Positions 27,133 to 36,268 of a DNA stretch of 64,000 nucleotides are shown here, piece by piece. This DNA is from Pseudoteredinibacter isoporae (GTDB taxonomy: Bacteria > Pseudomonadota > Gammaproteobacteria > Pseudomonadales > Cellvibrionaceae), in NCBI RefSeq assembly GCF_011602085.1, contig NZ_JAAONY010000002.1, positions 1,054,001 to 1,118,000 of the forward strand. Reading direction: 5' to 3'. How positions within the stretch are numbered: the stretch's first letter is position 1; every line of letters starts with the position of its first letter. The notes under the pieces are model-generated. The model was given only the letters and a program-made list of their open reading frames with translations, did no database searches and was not told where the DNA came from. A program made the position numbers and the translations under genes.

Positions 27133-28441
27133 TCATCTCTGCTTGGTTTGCATACGCATCTGGCTGTTGCTCGCGCCAGCATTTGCCGTCGGGGTACGCT
27201 CGGGAAATCATCCTCAAGAGCATGACTGCGACAACAATCGCGGCGATCATCCATGCTTGCCATAAACCATAACTGAAAGAGTAGGCACACAGGCCAATGA
27301 GAAACACACTGAAATAAGACAGGCTCAAATTCTCTCTCTTTCCCAAACTGGCGAGGAGTGACTGGATAAAGAAGCCCGCCAGGAGCACACCAATCAAACC
27401 CAATTCCAGCCACAATTGCAGAGCAAAGTTATGCGGGTGGGAGATCTTGCTCTCCTGCATAAACTTGCCCTTGGAATCGAAATCTTTAATTTCCCGCGCA
27501 GCGTCCAAACCGTGCCCCAGAATAGGCTTGTTCATGGAGTAACGCGCCACAAAGTCATAAATTTCCAAACGCTGGGCACCGTGTGCACCATTGGCGCCAA
27601 AGAGACGGCTTTGGTCAATATCATTGGCTACGTATTGATAAGCCGGTGGTGCCGCAAAGGGAGCTGCCAACATGCCCGTCACAATGCAGAGACCACAAAA
27701 GCGAAGAAAAACTGGTCCCAGAACGCGTAACAATAAGGTGCTGACGGCGATCACCACCACCGCCACTTTGGCGGTTTCGGAAGCGCTTTGCTGTATAAGC
27801 AAGATCAGGCTCAACAGGAAAATAGCCTGCAAAACCTGGCGTTTCAATCCCTCAAACAACGCACGAATAATCAGCAAACTCGGCACCGCCATCAACATCA
27901 GCACACTCACCGATCGATTGACCAGATAAGCGCCAATGCGATCATGGCTATCCAGATTCAAGGCATAAATCGGGTAGCCCATCAGGGATTCGACAATATT
28001 AAAAACGATGCCCAGAAAAACCGTCAGTGGCACCCAGGGTAAAAAAGCGCGCGATACAGAAACATCAAAGCGTGTCACCAGCATCAGACTGATCATGGAT
28101 AACACAAAAATAATCCACAGACCGGCGGTACGTTTCAGAGCGGCTTCAGGAAAGGAGGTAAACGCATTGCTCAACCCCATATACAAAAGGAAGAGCAGCA
28201 CACTGATGCCCAACAATCGGAATCGGCCACTGAACAGACGAGAGACATCTTTCCAATTGCCATCTTTAAAATAGATCCACAGGCCCGTCAGGCCGAACAC
28301 CGCAGGTACGGCGCCAATGGTTTTGGGCATATAGGCACTCAGCAGCAATACCAGCAGCCAAAGGCCTGGTAGTAATTTGCTGCTCAACGTGTTTTTTTGC
28401 ACCAGAGCGGCTTTCAGCTCCGGTTCTTTCAATGAATTCAC
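27122..28441 (-). CDS. O-antigen ligase family membrane protein
   Basis: About 439 residues with around a dozen hydrophobic helices. The GTG at 28441 has AGTAGGG upstream and is preferred; a TTG at 28462 would add 7 residues. The Wzy_C/WaaL signature is visible: a large periplasmic loop with PILGHGLDAAREI and SHPHNFALQLWLELGLIG, where the HPHN segment is the usual active region. The protein joins O-antigen or a similar glycan to lipid A-core on the periplasmic face. It sits between glycosyltransferases in an LPS operon, and its end overlaps the GT9 gene. Confidence 0.85.
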   Translation of the reverse strand: MNSLKEPELKAALVQKNTLSSKLLPGLWLLVLLLSAYMPKTIGAVPAVFGLTGLWIYFKDGNWKDVSRLFSGRFRLLGISVLLFLLYMGLSNAFTSFPEAALKRTAGLWIIFVLSMISLMLVTRFDVSVSRAFLPWVPLTVFLGIVFNIVESLMGYPIYALNLDSHDRIGAYLVNRSVSVLMLMAVPSLLIIRALFEGLKRQVLQAIFLLSLILLIQQSASETAKVAVVVIAVSTLLLRVLGPVFLRFCGLCIVTGMLAAPFAAPPAYQYVANDIDQSRLFGANGAHGAQRLEIYDFVARYSMNKPILGHGLDAAREIKDFDSKGKFMQESKISHPHNFALQLWLELGLIGVLLAGFFIQSLLASLGKRENLSLSYFSVFLIGLCAYSFSYGLWQAWMIAAIVVAVMLLRMISRAYPDGKCWREQQPDAYANQAEMNGA

Positions 28442-28504
28442 CCGTACCCTACTTTTGTTCAATTCTTCTGCATGTCATCTTAGCGCGAATCCTGTCATTT
28501 TCGC

Positions 28505-29539
28505 TCAATGGTTCGCCTGGGCTGTGACCGACTCTAAAAAAGCGACCGTTTCTTTGGTCATGTACTCCACATTCAACTGCGCTCTGGCCTTTTCAAACAA
28601 CGCATCCAGATCTTCCTGATAAGCCTCGGGAGTGGCCAGAAAATGGGCAATCTTCGCGGCCAAACCTTCAGCATCCCCCAAGGCCACCCTAAGACTAGCA
28701 GGTAACATTTCCCGAGCGGCGGCAACTTCCGTTGAAATAACCGGAACACCCGCGCACAACGCTTCAACCATGGAATAGGGAAACCCCTCACGATCCGAGC
28801 TGATCACCATAAAATCCGCACCGGGCAACAGCATCGCAGCGTCTTTCACAAAACCGCAAAAGTGTACATTGCCCTTTTCAATCAAAGGCGCGGCCTGCTC
28901 TTTCAAGGTTGCCATGAGAGGTCCATCACCCAGAATCAATAAATCAGCCGGCATGTCTTCCCAGGCCTGGAGCAGCAGATCAATACGCTTCACTTCAACC
29001 AGACGCGCCAGCGCCACTGCAACAGGGCGCTCGCCACTCGCATCGCTCATTGCCAGTAGCTTTTCGCGAGCACTGTCGCGATCAAGCTGGGATTCGAGGG
29101 TGACGCCATTGTACACACAACGTTTATTGGCATTGTTCACCACAGAACAAGCCCCCTGGCTCACCCCAATCACACCATCCAAGGAGGAAAACATGGCTGA
29201 TTTGGATTTTTGATTGTGGATCGTTCCTACACTGGGCAACTTCAAAAAACCTTTTATACGCGACAATAAGCTGGCGGCTTTATTCGCCTGGGCGTGAACC
29301 ACATCCGGATTAATGCTCTTGATCAGCTTATGCAGCTGCCACAGAAGCATCGGGTTATTGCGGCTGCGCCCCATATTCAAACTGTGCACCTGAACAGCGC
29401 TGTCAAATCGGCTGGCAAAATAGGGATCAACAATCACATGCACATCGTGCCCAAGACCCGCCATGGTATTGCACAGATCCAGCATGTGTTTTTCCAAGCC
29501 ACCTTCACCGGTGCTCGCCAAGATTTCACAAATTCTCAT
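28505..29539 (-). CDS. Glycosyltransferase family 4
   Basis: A 344-residue GT-B enzyme. The N-terminal MRICEILASTGEGGLEKHML is the usual acceptor domain start. The donor domain contains ALARLVEVKRIDLLLQAW, LLILGDGPL and the nucleotide-sugar motif SDREGFPYSMVEAL (EX7E type, ending in the second Glu). It likely adds a hexose to the LPS core or O-antigen primer. It lies 8 bases from the preceding GT4 gene on the same strand. Confidence 0.88.
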   Translation of the reverse strand: MRICEILASTGEGGLEKHMLDLCNTMAGLGHDVHVIVDPYFASRFDSAVQVHSLNMGRSRNNPMLLWQLHKLIKSINPDVVHAQANKAASLLSRIKGFLKLPSVGTIHNQKSKSAMFSSLDGVIGVSQGACSVVNNANKRCVYNGVTLESQLDRDSAREKLLAMSDASGERPVAVALARLVEVKRIDLLLQAWEDMPADLLILGDGPLMATLKEQAAPLIEKGNVHFCGFVKDAAMLLPGADFMVISSDREGFPYSMVEALCAGVPVISTEVAAAREMLPASLRVALGDAEGLAAKIAHFLATPEAYQEDLDALFEKARAQLNVEYMTKETVAFLESVTAQANH

Positions 29540-29547
29540 ATATAACT

Positions 29548-30660
29548 CTACGCTTCGGACGCTAACTCTTGGTAAATCGCCAAGGTTTGCGCCAGCATTT
29601 TACTCTTCAGGTAGCAATCATTCTTTTTGGGTTTTTCCGGCTTATTCAATAAAGCCTCAACCTTATTCAGCAAAACGTCCTCGTCGAAACAAGGCACCAT
29701 TCCAAGGGGGAACAGGCTTTGCAACTGCTCTCCGACGCCGCCGTGATCAAAACCGACTACCGGTACTCCCATACTCAAGGCCTCGGTGGTCGTACGACCA
29801 AAGGATTCCGGCTTGCTCGACAAAGACAAGACCATGGCCGACTGGCTGTAGATATTTTTCATATCACTGCGGCCACCGGTAAATGTCACGCTGTCCTGCA
29901 GACCCATATCCTTAAGCTGCGCATATAATTCTTCCGCATAGTTCTGACGTTTTGGGTCTTCTGAACCCACAACAATGCCATGCACATCATCAAAACGCTG
30001 ACACAGTTTTTGCATCAGCCGCAAAAAATAAGCATGCCCTTTCAGACGCGTCAATCGCCCCGGCAAACAAATCAGCCGCTTGCCATTAAACTGGGGAAAG
30101 GTTTCTTTCCACTGCATCAACCAGTTTTCTTCCGGACAAAAGTCCCGTGGGTATTCTTCATCACTGATCCCACGATTCACCACCTGTACCCGTGCCATAT
30201 CCGTCTTGGGATAATGGCTGGCGATATAGTCTTTCACGGTATTGGATACCGCAATCACCCGCTCACCACGACACATAATTTCGCTGTACGCCGACACCGA
30301 GTGCAAACCGTGCATGGTGCTCATAAATCTGGGGCGCGCCTTCTCCGGCATCCCCTTCCAGGCTAAATACACAATCCAGGCCGGCATACGCGAGCGCACA
30401 TGGAGGATATCGGCTTGTTGCTCCACCAACCAGCGTCTCAGTGGCCAGATATGCCTGAAGCTCAGCGGCGACTTTTTCCCCAAATCCCATTCAATATGGA
30501 TCGAGCCTTCTTGCTCTAGACGTTCGACCATCGGGCCACCCGCAGACACCACCAGCGATTGATGCCCCGCTTCTACCAAGGCTTTGGCCACTTCCAGAGT
30601 GCCGACTTCAACACCCCCACCGCGCAGACTCGGTAGAAACTGAATAACCTTCAACGTCAC
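29548..30660 (-). CDS. Glycosyltransferase family 4
   Basis: GTG start at 30660 is chosen because it overlaps the stop of the preceding gene as GTGA; 370 residues. Start segment KVIQFLPSLRGGGVEVGTLEVAK has the acceptor-side Gly-rich loop. Donor site motifs are LPGRLTRLKGHAYFL and KPESFGRTTTEALSMGVPVVG, so a retaining GT4. Coupled with ELM1 upstream and another GT4 downstream. Sugar specificity unknown. Confidence 0.86.
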   Translation of the reverse strand: MTLKVIQFLPSLRGGGVEVGTLEVAKALVEAGHQSLVVSAGGPMVERLEQEGSIHIEWDLGKKSPLSFRHIWPLRRWLVEQQADILHVRSRMPAWIVYLAWKGMPEKARPRFMSTMHGLHSVSAYSEIMCRGERVIAVSNTVKDYIASHYPKTDMARVQVVNRGISDEEYPRDFCPEENWLMQWKETFPQFNGKRLICLPGRLTRLKGHAYFLRLMQKLCQRFDDVHGIVVGSEDPKRQNYAEELYAQLKDMGLQDSVTFTGGRSDMKNIYSQSAMVLSLSSKPESFGRTTTEALSMGVPVVGFDHGGVGEQLQSLFPLGMVPCFDEDVLLNKVEALLNKPEKPKKNDCYLKSKMLAQTLAIYQELASEA

Positions 30661-31631
30661 CGTGCCAGCACCTGATCGAAAAGCGCACATGGGCCAAGCA
30701 GCATTCTGGCCACCTGATCCGCTTGATTAAACGGTTCTCCAAAATCCTGCGATGTCGACTCCGCTTGGGAGGTCGGCTGCGAGGTATTGAGTTCACGAAC
30801 CCTGCCCGCTTCGATCAATCCACGAATGCCCTTGGCCACTCGACTGATCGGCTGGCATTCCTCCAAGGAAAAAACCGACACGTTCGCTTCAGCGGTCAAT
30901 GCTTCATAAACCATGGAAACACTGTCGGGACTTACCCAACACTCTTTCGCAAAGGGAAATTGTTTAGCGAGCCAACCCGCTTCGACATCGTCGGGTTTTA
31001 ATAATTTCAGAGGCAGAGCCAACTCTTCCAAACGGGTATAAAATGATTCCGGCGTGCGGCGGGAACTGATCAGCAGCCATTCCCGTTCTGAATCGGAGGG
31101 GGCTTGCTGCTCCAGAGCTTGTTTGATTTGTTGCAGAACCTGCTCATCATCCCAGTGGAAATGCTTTGACGGCCCGCCAATCAGCATCATATGCAGATGC
31201 TTGTTTTCCCCCCCATAGACTACCGGGTTGATGGCGCCTTCGGTCACAATCACATTCCCCATGGCAGCCAATTCATCATGGGCCGGCACAATACAAAAAT
31301 CAAAACAGCCAAGCGGCAAACTGGGCTTCATCAATACCAGGGACTTTGCGCGGTAATGTTTTTTGGCGGCAATCAAACTGCCGTGGCAAGCGTGGCCAGC
31401 AGCGATTAAGACATCGCAGTGTTCAGGCCAGTTAGCAGGTGCTTTGGAGAAACCCATCCATAGGAACGCGGCTTGAAGGCGACTCAAAGGCTCAACAATG
31501 TCGTAATGAATTCGGGCATTCTGGAACGGCGCCAACTCAGCAATGCCCCTTTGCAAAGCATGGGCAAGGCCCAGGCTCTGGTTCAAATGCCCGGGCTTTC
31601 CATCGCTGAAGATAAGTAGCTTGATGTCCAC
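30657..31631 (-). CDS. ELM1/GtrOC1 family protein, LPS cluster
   Basis: A 324-residue protein of the family named after plant mitochondrial fission ELM1, which in bacteria occurs in LPS gene clusters and has a GT-B-like fold. Visible features: LLIFSDGKPGHLNQSLGLAHAL at the start, SLVLMKPSLPLGCFDFCIVPAHDEL, LIGGPSKHFHWDDEQVL, and TPESFYTRLEELAL near the donor-like domain. It is the first gene of the minus-strand operon. A glycosyltransferase role is likely but not established for the family as a whole. Confidence 0.8.
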   Translation of the reverse strand: MDIKLLIFSDGKPGHLNQSLGLAHALQRGIAELAPFQNARIHYDIVEPLSRLQAAFLWMGFSKAPANWPEHCDVLIAAGHACHGSLIAAKKHYRAKSLVLMKPSLPLGCFDFCIVPAHDELAAMGNVIVTEGAINPVVYGGENKHLHMMLIGGPSKHFHWDDEQVLQQIKQALEQQAPSDSEREWLLISSRRTPESFYTRLEELALPLKLLKPDDVEAGWLAKQFPFAKECWVSPDSVSMVYEALTAEANVSVFSLEECQPISRVAKGIRGLIEAGRVRELNTSQPTSQAESTSQDFGEPFNQADQVARMLLGPCALFDQVLAR

Positions 31632-31876
31632 TTTTTATTTGGTGCCTATTTTGGTGCTTATAGAGTCTGCCCCAAGGCTCCAAACAGAGCGTAAGCTGGG
31701 AATACAACGGTTCTGGCAAAAGCGCAAGAGTACCAAATTCAGGGCCGACTGACTAATTACGCTATGTAACAGTTTGTTGGAATTCTGCTCAAATATTGCG
31801 AAGCGAAGCCGAGAGAGCTGTCGATTTTGCCTATAGAAAAACTTATACTGCGGCTTTTGTTAAGCTTTGCGCATAT

Positions 31877-32596
31877 ATGACAGACAATAAGAAGCTTGAG
31901 CTACTGGCCATCGGTGATTGTAATACCGCCGGAGCGATTGAATACGGCACCCACTTTAACGCCCCCAAGCAGCTCTGCGAGAAGCTACAGCGTCAGGATA
32001 TTCCCTGCCAGTTACATAATTACGGCACCACCATGAGCACTTGCCGGGAAGGCTTGCGCATGTCCGACGATCATAAACAAGCGGCCGACTGGATGCTGCT
32101 CAACTTCGGCCTCGTCGATGCCTGGATTACCAGCATCCCCCAGGTGTACATCAGTTACTACCCCGACAATCGCCTTAAGAAATTTGCCCGTAAATTACTC
32201 AAATCCCTGAAGAAGCGCCTTCGCGGCCCTGCCCAAAAAGGCTGGGTCAGTTCCGGCTTTGTGATTGAGCCTGATGAATACAAATCAAGTATGCTGGCGA
32301 TTATCCATCAGCAGCGCCAACAGAATCCGAATCTGAAAGTCTTGCTGTGGGGCAGCGCCCCCACCGATGATGAGGAACGTAACAGCTGGCTGGCCCGCTA
32401 TGACGGTTATCTGCAGGAACTGGTGGGCGACAATGATTTCTTTCTGGATACCGCCGGCCTCATTAAAGAGGCCATCGCCGACGGTGCAGAACGCGATGAG
32501 CTTTACGATGACAGCGTACATTTATCGGCTCAAGGTGCCAGCCTGGTCGCTAATGCCATGCTCGATATTATTCTAGCGAGCGAACGCAGCGCCTGA
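31877..32596 (+). CDS. SGNH/GDSL-like hydrolase with Cys at the nucleophile position
   Basis: A 239-residue protein from the ATG at 31877 (MTDNKKLEL); the upstream frame is an extension without good signals. Block I reads LLAIGDCNTAGAI, where the family has GDSN; the codon is TGT, so Cys replaces the catalytic Ser. Block V is intact in style (DDSVHLSAQGASL), with Asp and His. The middle contains LLNFGLVDAWITSIPQVYIS, like carbohydrate-related SGNH enzymes. Divergent from the ELM1 gene, so a role in surface glycan modification is possible. It could be a Cys-nucleophile enzyme or an inactive binder. Confidence 0.75.
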   Translation: MTDNKKLELLAIGDCNTAGAIEYGTHFNAPKQLCEKLQRQDIPCQLHNYGTTMSTCREGLRMSDDHKQAADWMLLNFGLVDAWITSIPQVYISYYPDNRLKKFARKLLKSLKKRLRGPAQKGWVSSGFVIEPDEYKSSMLAIIHQQRQQNPNLKVLLWGSAPTDDEERNSWLARYDGYLQELVGDNDFFLDTAGLIKEAIADGAERDELYDDSVHLSAQGASLVANAMLDIILASERSA

Positions 32597-32619
32597 TCTG
32601 AAATCAGCGCAAAAATAAC

Positions 32620-32659
32620 GACCACAAAAAAGCCCGCATCTGCGGGCTTTTTTGTGGTC
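32620..32659. terminator. Bidirectional terminator with 19-bp perfect stem
   Basis: The arms 32620-32638 and 32641-32659 are exact complements; the core is AGCCCGCA/TGCGGGCT flanked by A6 and T6. It separates convergent genes and can stop both transcripts. Confidence 0.9.
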
Positions 32660-32672
32660 AACCATCCATCAC

Positions 32673-35045
32673 TCAGGAATGACGGAACTCATCGGTTCGA
32701 TCGGTCGCATGACGTTTTGGCTTGGCCTTGCGCTGCAATTCCAGCTGCTGTTCACGAGCCTTGGTTTGTACCGAATAGGCCTGGGCCTGACCACTGAGAT
32801 ATTGTTTTTCCCAACCCTGATCTACCGTCACACCGTAACGAGCAGCTTCATGACGCGTGAAATACGGATTCCACAAATGCGGACGACCAATCGCCACCAG
32901 ATCAGCGCGGCGGGTATGCAGGATCGTATTCACCTGACCTCCATCGGTGATATTACCCACCGCCATGGTTGCCAGACCGGTCAGGTTCCGAATTGCTTCA
33001 GAGAACTGCACTTGGAACATACGACCATAAGTTGGTTTCTGATCCGCCACCGTCTGACCCGCTGACACATCGATCAAATCACATCCAGCGGCACTGAAAG
33101 CTTTCGCTATCGCCACAGTATCTTCTTCGGTAATGCCGCCTTCAACCCAGTCACAGGCAGAGATACGCACCGACATCGGCTTGTTCGCAGGCCACACATC
33201 TCGAATGGCAGAGAACACTTCCAGCGGGAAACGCACACGATTTTCAACGCTGCCGCCATATTCATCACTGCGCTGGTTGGTCAGTGGCGAAAGGAAAGAA
33301 GCCAGCAAATAACCGTGGGCACAGTGCAACTCCAACATATCGAAGCCAGCGCGATCGGCGCGAGCTGCGGCCTGAACAAAATCGGTCACAATGCGATCCA
33401 TACCGGCGCGATCCAACTCTGCCGGCACCTGGGAAACATCATCAAAATACGGCAGCGGTGAGGCCGAAACCAGAGGCCAATTCGCGTCGTTATTGGCGAT
33501 GGGCATATCCATTTTTTCCCAACCCAACTGCGTCGAACCTTTACGACCCGCGTGACCCAGCTGCATACAAATCTTGGTCTCCGTGTTGTCGTGTACGAAA
33601 TCCACAATGCGTTTCCACTGAGCTTCGTGCTCATCGGTCCACATCCCCGGACAACCTTCGGTAATGCGCGCATCCGACGATGGGCAAGTCATCTCCGTAT
33701 ACATCAAGCCCATACCACCGGTGGCACGGCTGCTGTAGTGAATGTGATGCCATTCCGTGAGATTGCCGTCCTTATCCGCTGAGTACTGCGCCATAGGCGA
33801 CATGACGACACGGTTGCGCAGTTCCAGCTCACGCAATTTATAAGGTGTAAACATTGGCGTTGGACGGCTATCGCGAACATCCACGCCCGTTTCTTCGTAG
33901 TAGCGTTGATACCACTCGGTATCTGCCGCCTTCACAAAACGCTCATCACGCAGAATCAAATTATCATAAGTCACGGACTTGGCACGACACATAACCACCA
34001 TGGCAAATTGCATAGGGTCCATATCCCAGGAGCGATCCATATGCTCGAACCAGGCCAGGGAAACGTCGGCATTATGCTGAACAATTTGTGCCGGTGTACG
34101 GCGTAGTTCATCGTAACGTTTGAAGCAGGCTTCAACGCCTTCCTGGTGTTTTTCCATCACTGCATCGTGCAATCCAATCGCACACTCCATGGCCAGTTTG
34201 GTACCCGAACCGATGGAATAATGAGCCGATGCTTTGGCATCGCCCAAAATGGTAATGTTTTTGTGATACCAGTTGTTGCAGAAAATACGCGGGAACTGAC
34301 GCCACCAGCTGCGGTTCAGAATCAAGCCATGACCTTCCAGCTCTTCGGCAAAAATCGCTTCCAGTTTTGCGCGACTATCTTCTTCGTTTTGCTCTTCAAA
34401 TTCAAAACCCTGCCAGCACTCATCCGACATTTCGAAAATCCAGGTCGACATGCCCGGCTCGTACTGATAAGTGTGTGCACAAATCAAACCGTGCTCGGTT
34501 TCTTTAAAGAAGTAGGTGAAATCTTTCAGCGGGCGCGAGGAGCCCATCCACACAAAACGGTTGGACTTGATTTCAGTCGTTGGGTTAAAGCCTTCTTTGA
34601 AGTACTCACGGGTTGCAGAAGCGATGCCGTCAGACGCCAGAATCATATCGGAATCGGCAAAGCGGGTTTCATACTCCGAAGGATCGATACGCGCTTCAAA
34701 GTGCATCTTGATACCCAGTTCCTGGCAGCGCCCCTGCAACAAGTTCAGCAGGCTAACGCGTGACGTTCCACAGAAACCATTACCGGAACAACGGATTTTC
34801 TCACCCTTGTAACTGATGACAATGTCATCCCAGTAGGCAAAATCGTCGCGAATCCGCTCGTAGGACTCGGGGTCACGGGACAGAAATTCATCCAGGGTAT
34901 CGTCCGAGAACACCACACCAAAACCAAAGGTGTCGTCACATTTGTTTTGCTCGTAAATCTCGATATCCCAATCTGGCTGCGCTTTCTTGGTAAGCAGCGC
35001 GAAATACATCCCGCCAGGTCCACCGCCGATCACTGTAATTTTCAT
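32673..35045 (-). CDS. Bifunctional salicylyl-CoA 5-hydroxylase-like / old yellow enzyme fusion
   Basis: The ATG at 35045 (MKITVIGGG) has AGGGG 8 bases upstream; 790 residues. Residues 1 to about 390 are an FAD aromatic hydroxylase (VIGGGPGGMYFALLTKK, and ITILGDAKASAHYSIGSGTK as the second FAD motif). From about residue 400 an NADH:flavin oxidoreductase of the OYE type follows (YKLRELELRNRVVMSPMAQYS, MQLGHAGRKGS, HCAHGYLLASFLSPLTN, QRSDEYGGSVENR). Known relatives hydroxylate salicylyl-CoA to gentisyl-CoA. No CoA ligase is adjacent, though an acyl-CoA ligase lies at 12905. Divergent from a MarR gene with a palindrome between them. Confidence 0.85.
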   Translation of the reverse strand: MKITVIGGGPGGMYFALLTKKAQPDWDIEIYEQNKCDDTFGFGVVFSDDTLDEFLSRDPESYERIRDDFAYWDDIVISYKGEKIRCSGNGFCGTSRVSLLNLLQGRCQELGIKMHFEARIDPSEYETRFADSDMILASDGIASATREYFKEGFNPTTEIKSNRFVWMGSSRPLKDFTYFFKETEHGLICAHTYQYEPGMSTWIFEMSDECWQGFEFEEQNEEDSRAKLEAIFAEELEGHGLILNRSWWRQFPRIFCNNWYHKNITILGDAKASAHYSIGSGTKLAMECAIGLHDAVMEKHQEGVEACFKRYDELRRTPAQIVQHNADVSLAWFEHMDRSWDMDPMQFAMVVMCRAKSVTYDNLILRDERFVKAADTEWYQRYYEETGVDVRDSRPTPMFTPYKLRELELRNRVVMSPMAQYSADKDGNLTEWHHIHYSSRATGGMGLMYTEMTCPSSDARITEGCPGMWTDEHEAQWKRIVDFVHDNTETKICMQLGHAGRKGSTQLGWEKMDMPIANNDANWPLVSASPLPYFDDVSQVPAELDRAGMDRIVTDFVQAAARADRAGFDMLELHCAHGYLLASFLSPLTNQRSDEYGGSVENRVRFPLEVFSAIRDVWPANKPMSVRISACDWVEGGITEEDTVAIAKAFSAAGCDLIDVSAGQTVADQKPTYGRMFQVQFSEAIRNLTGLATMAVGNITDGGQVNTILHTRRADLVAIGRPHLWNPYFTRHEAARYGVTVDQGWEKQYLSGQAQAYSVQTKAREQQLELQRKAKPKRHATDRTDEFRHS

Positions 35046-35152
35046 GGCCATAACCCCTTGTTTAAACAAGCATTTATCTGATTTCAGGGTTTTGCGCTGA
35101 TCACCTTGAAGGCACACCTCACAAGACCCGGTTTCACTCAATATGGAGATAA

Positions 35153-35174
35153 TATATATTACACGTAATATATA
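35153..35174. promoter_or_regulatory. Probable MarR operator
   Basis: Two perfect 10-base arms, TATATATTAC and GTAATATATA, are separated by 2 bases in the gap between the FAD/OYE fusion gene (-) and the MarR gene (+). Size and symmetry match MarR operators, so the MarR protein probably represses one or both genes here. Confidence 0.7.
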
Positions 35175-35273
35175 AACAAGTCATATTTTGCCCTGGTGAA
35201 TAATTACCCTTAAAATACTGCCCCAGACGCCTACAAAAACAACAGCAATGGCGAAACAGGAAGTACAAACCCG

Positions 35274-35726
35274 ATGTCCAGTGATAAATACCTACGCGTT
35301 TGGCTACAGCTAGCCAAAAGCTCCAAATCTATCGAACAAGAGATGGAAACCCGCTTCCATCAGCGCTTTAAACAGAGCATGTCTCGGTTCGATGTTCTGT
35401 CTCAACTCTACCGCTATTCCCCGGAAGGCCTGCCCATGGGCAAAGTCGCCGAGCAGCTGCTGGCCAGCCGCGGCAATATCACCCGCCTGGTGGATAGAAT
35501 GGTCAATGAGCATTTGATTGAACGCAGTGCCAGCCCTCTGGACCGTCGGGTTATTCAAATCCGAATTACCGAAAAAGGTCTGCAATTGTTTGAAGAGATG
35601 GCCCAGGCCCACGCCGATTGGAGCCATGAACTCCTCGGTGATCTAACGCCCTTGGAAATTGATCAGTTATTGCATCTGTTGAAACGTGCCAACAGCGCTT
35701 TTAAAGTGGCCACTGAACCCGAGTAA
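35274..35726 (+). CDS. MarR family transcriptional regulator
   Basis: A 150-residue winged-helix regulator. Recognition region GLPMGKVAEQLLASRGNITRLVDRMV, wing LIERSASPLDRRVIQIRITEKG. Dimerisation helices lie at both ends. Divergent from the FAD/OYE fusion gene with a perfect inverted repeat between, so it likely senses an aromatic acid or its CoA ester and controls that gene. ATG at 35274 follows a weak ribosome site. Confidence 0.9.
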   Translation: MSSDKYLRVWLQLAKSSKSIEQEMETRFHQRFKQSMSRFDVLSQLYRYSPEGLPMGKVAEQLLASRGNITRLVDRMVNEHLIERSASPLDRRVIQIRITEKGLQLFEEMAQAHADWSHELLGDLTPLEIDQLLHLLKRANSAFKVATEPE

Positions 35727-36156
35727 ATACAGCAAGGCACCCACGTTGCTTTTTTGGACCCAACCTCATAGCAGCCCCCTGCTTCGGAACAGCCGCCATT
35801 TGCGCTGGGGCTTGTTTATTGCCCTGCTTGCTATCGCACTGTTTTTTAATTTAAGCCCCAGCCCCGGCAAAGGCTTCAGTCTAATTTGGGACAAAGCTCT
35901 GCACTTTATCTGCTGGGGAACCGTAGCGGGTGCCTTTGGCCTGGCGGCTTACCCATATAAACCCCGCTTGCCGAGCTTTACTGTGCTGTTGTTGATTGCC
36001 AGTGCGGCGGAAACTGGCCAACTCTGGGTACCTGGCCGACTCTTCGATTGGGGAGATATTCTCGCCAATGCTCTGGGCCTGATCGCCGCCTTTCTGTTTT
36101 GGCTGGCTATTTTGTCATTCCGCAATAAGCAACATCCTGATACTTCCTTTTCTTGA
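35686..36156 (+). CDS. VanZ-like membrane protein
   Basis: Up to 156 residues from a GTG that overlaps the end of the MarR gene by 41 bases; a TTG at 35746 is an alternative start and would remove a polar leader. The protein has three or four hydrophobic helices and the VanZ-type motifs DKALHFICWGTVAG, ETGQLWVPGRLFDWGDILANALG. VanZ-like proteins are of unclear function in most bacteria. Probably translated with the MarR gene or on its own; the start is the main uncertainty. Confidence 0.75.
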   Translation: MPTALLKWPLNPSKYSKAPTLLFWTQPHSSPLLRNSRHLRWGLFIALLAIALFFNLSPSPGKGFSLIWDKALHFICWGTVAGAFGLAAYPYKPRLPSFTVLLLIASAAETGQLWVPGRLFDWGDILANALGLIAAFLFWLAILSFRNKQHPDTSFS

Positions 36157-36268
36157 CCCCACCCTCACCGGGCGTTACCGAAATCGAGCGTGCTAGCAAA
36201 GCCCGGACTTTTGACTATCCTCAATGTAAGCCGAGATAAGACACAAAAGTAAAATTAAGGGGTGCTGG

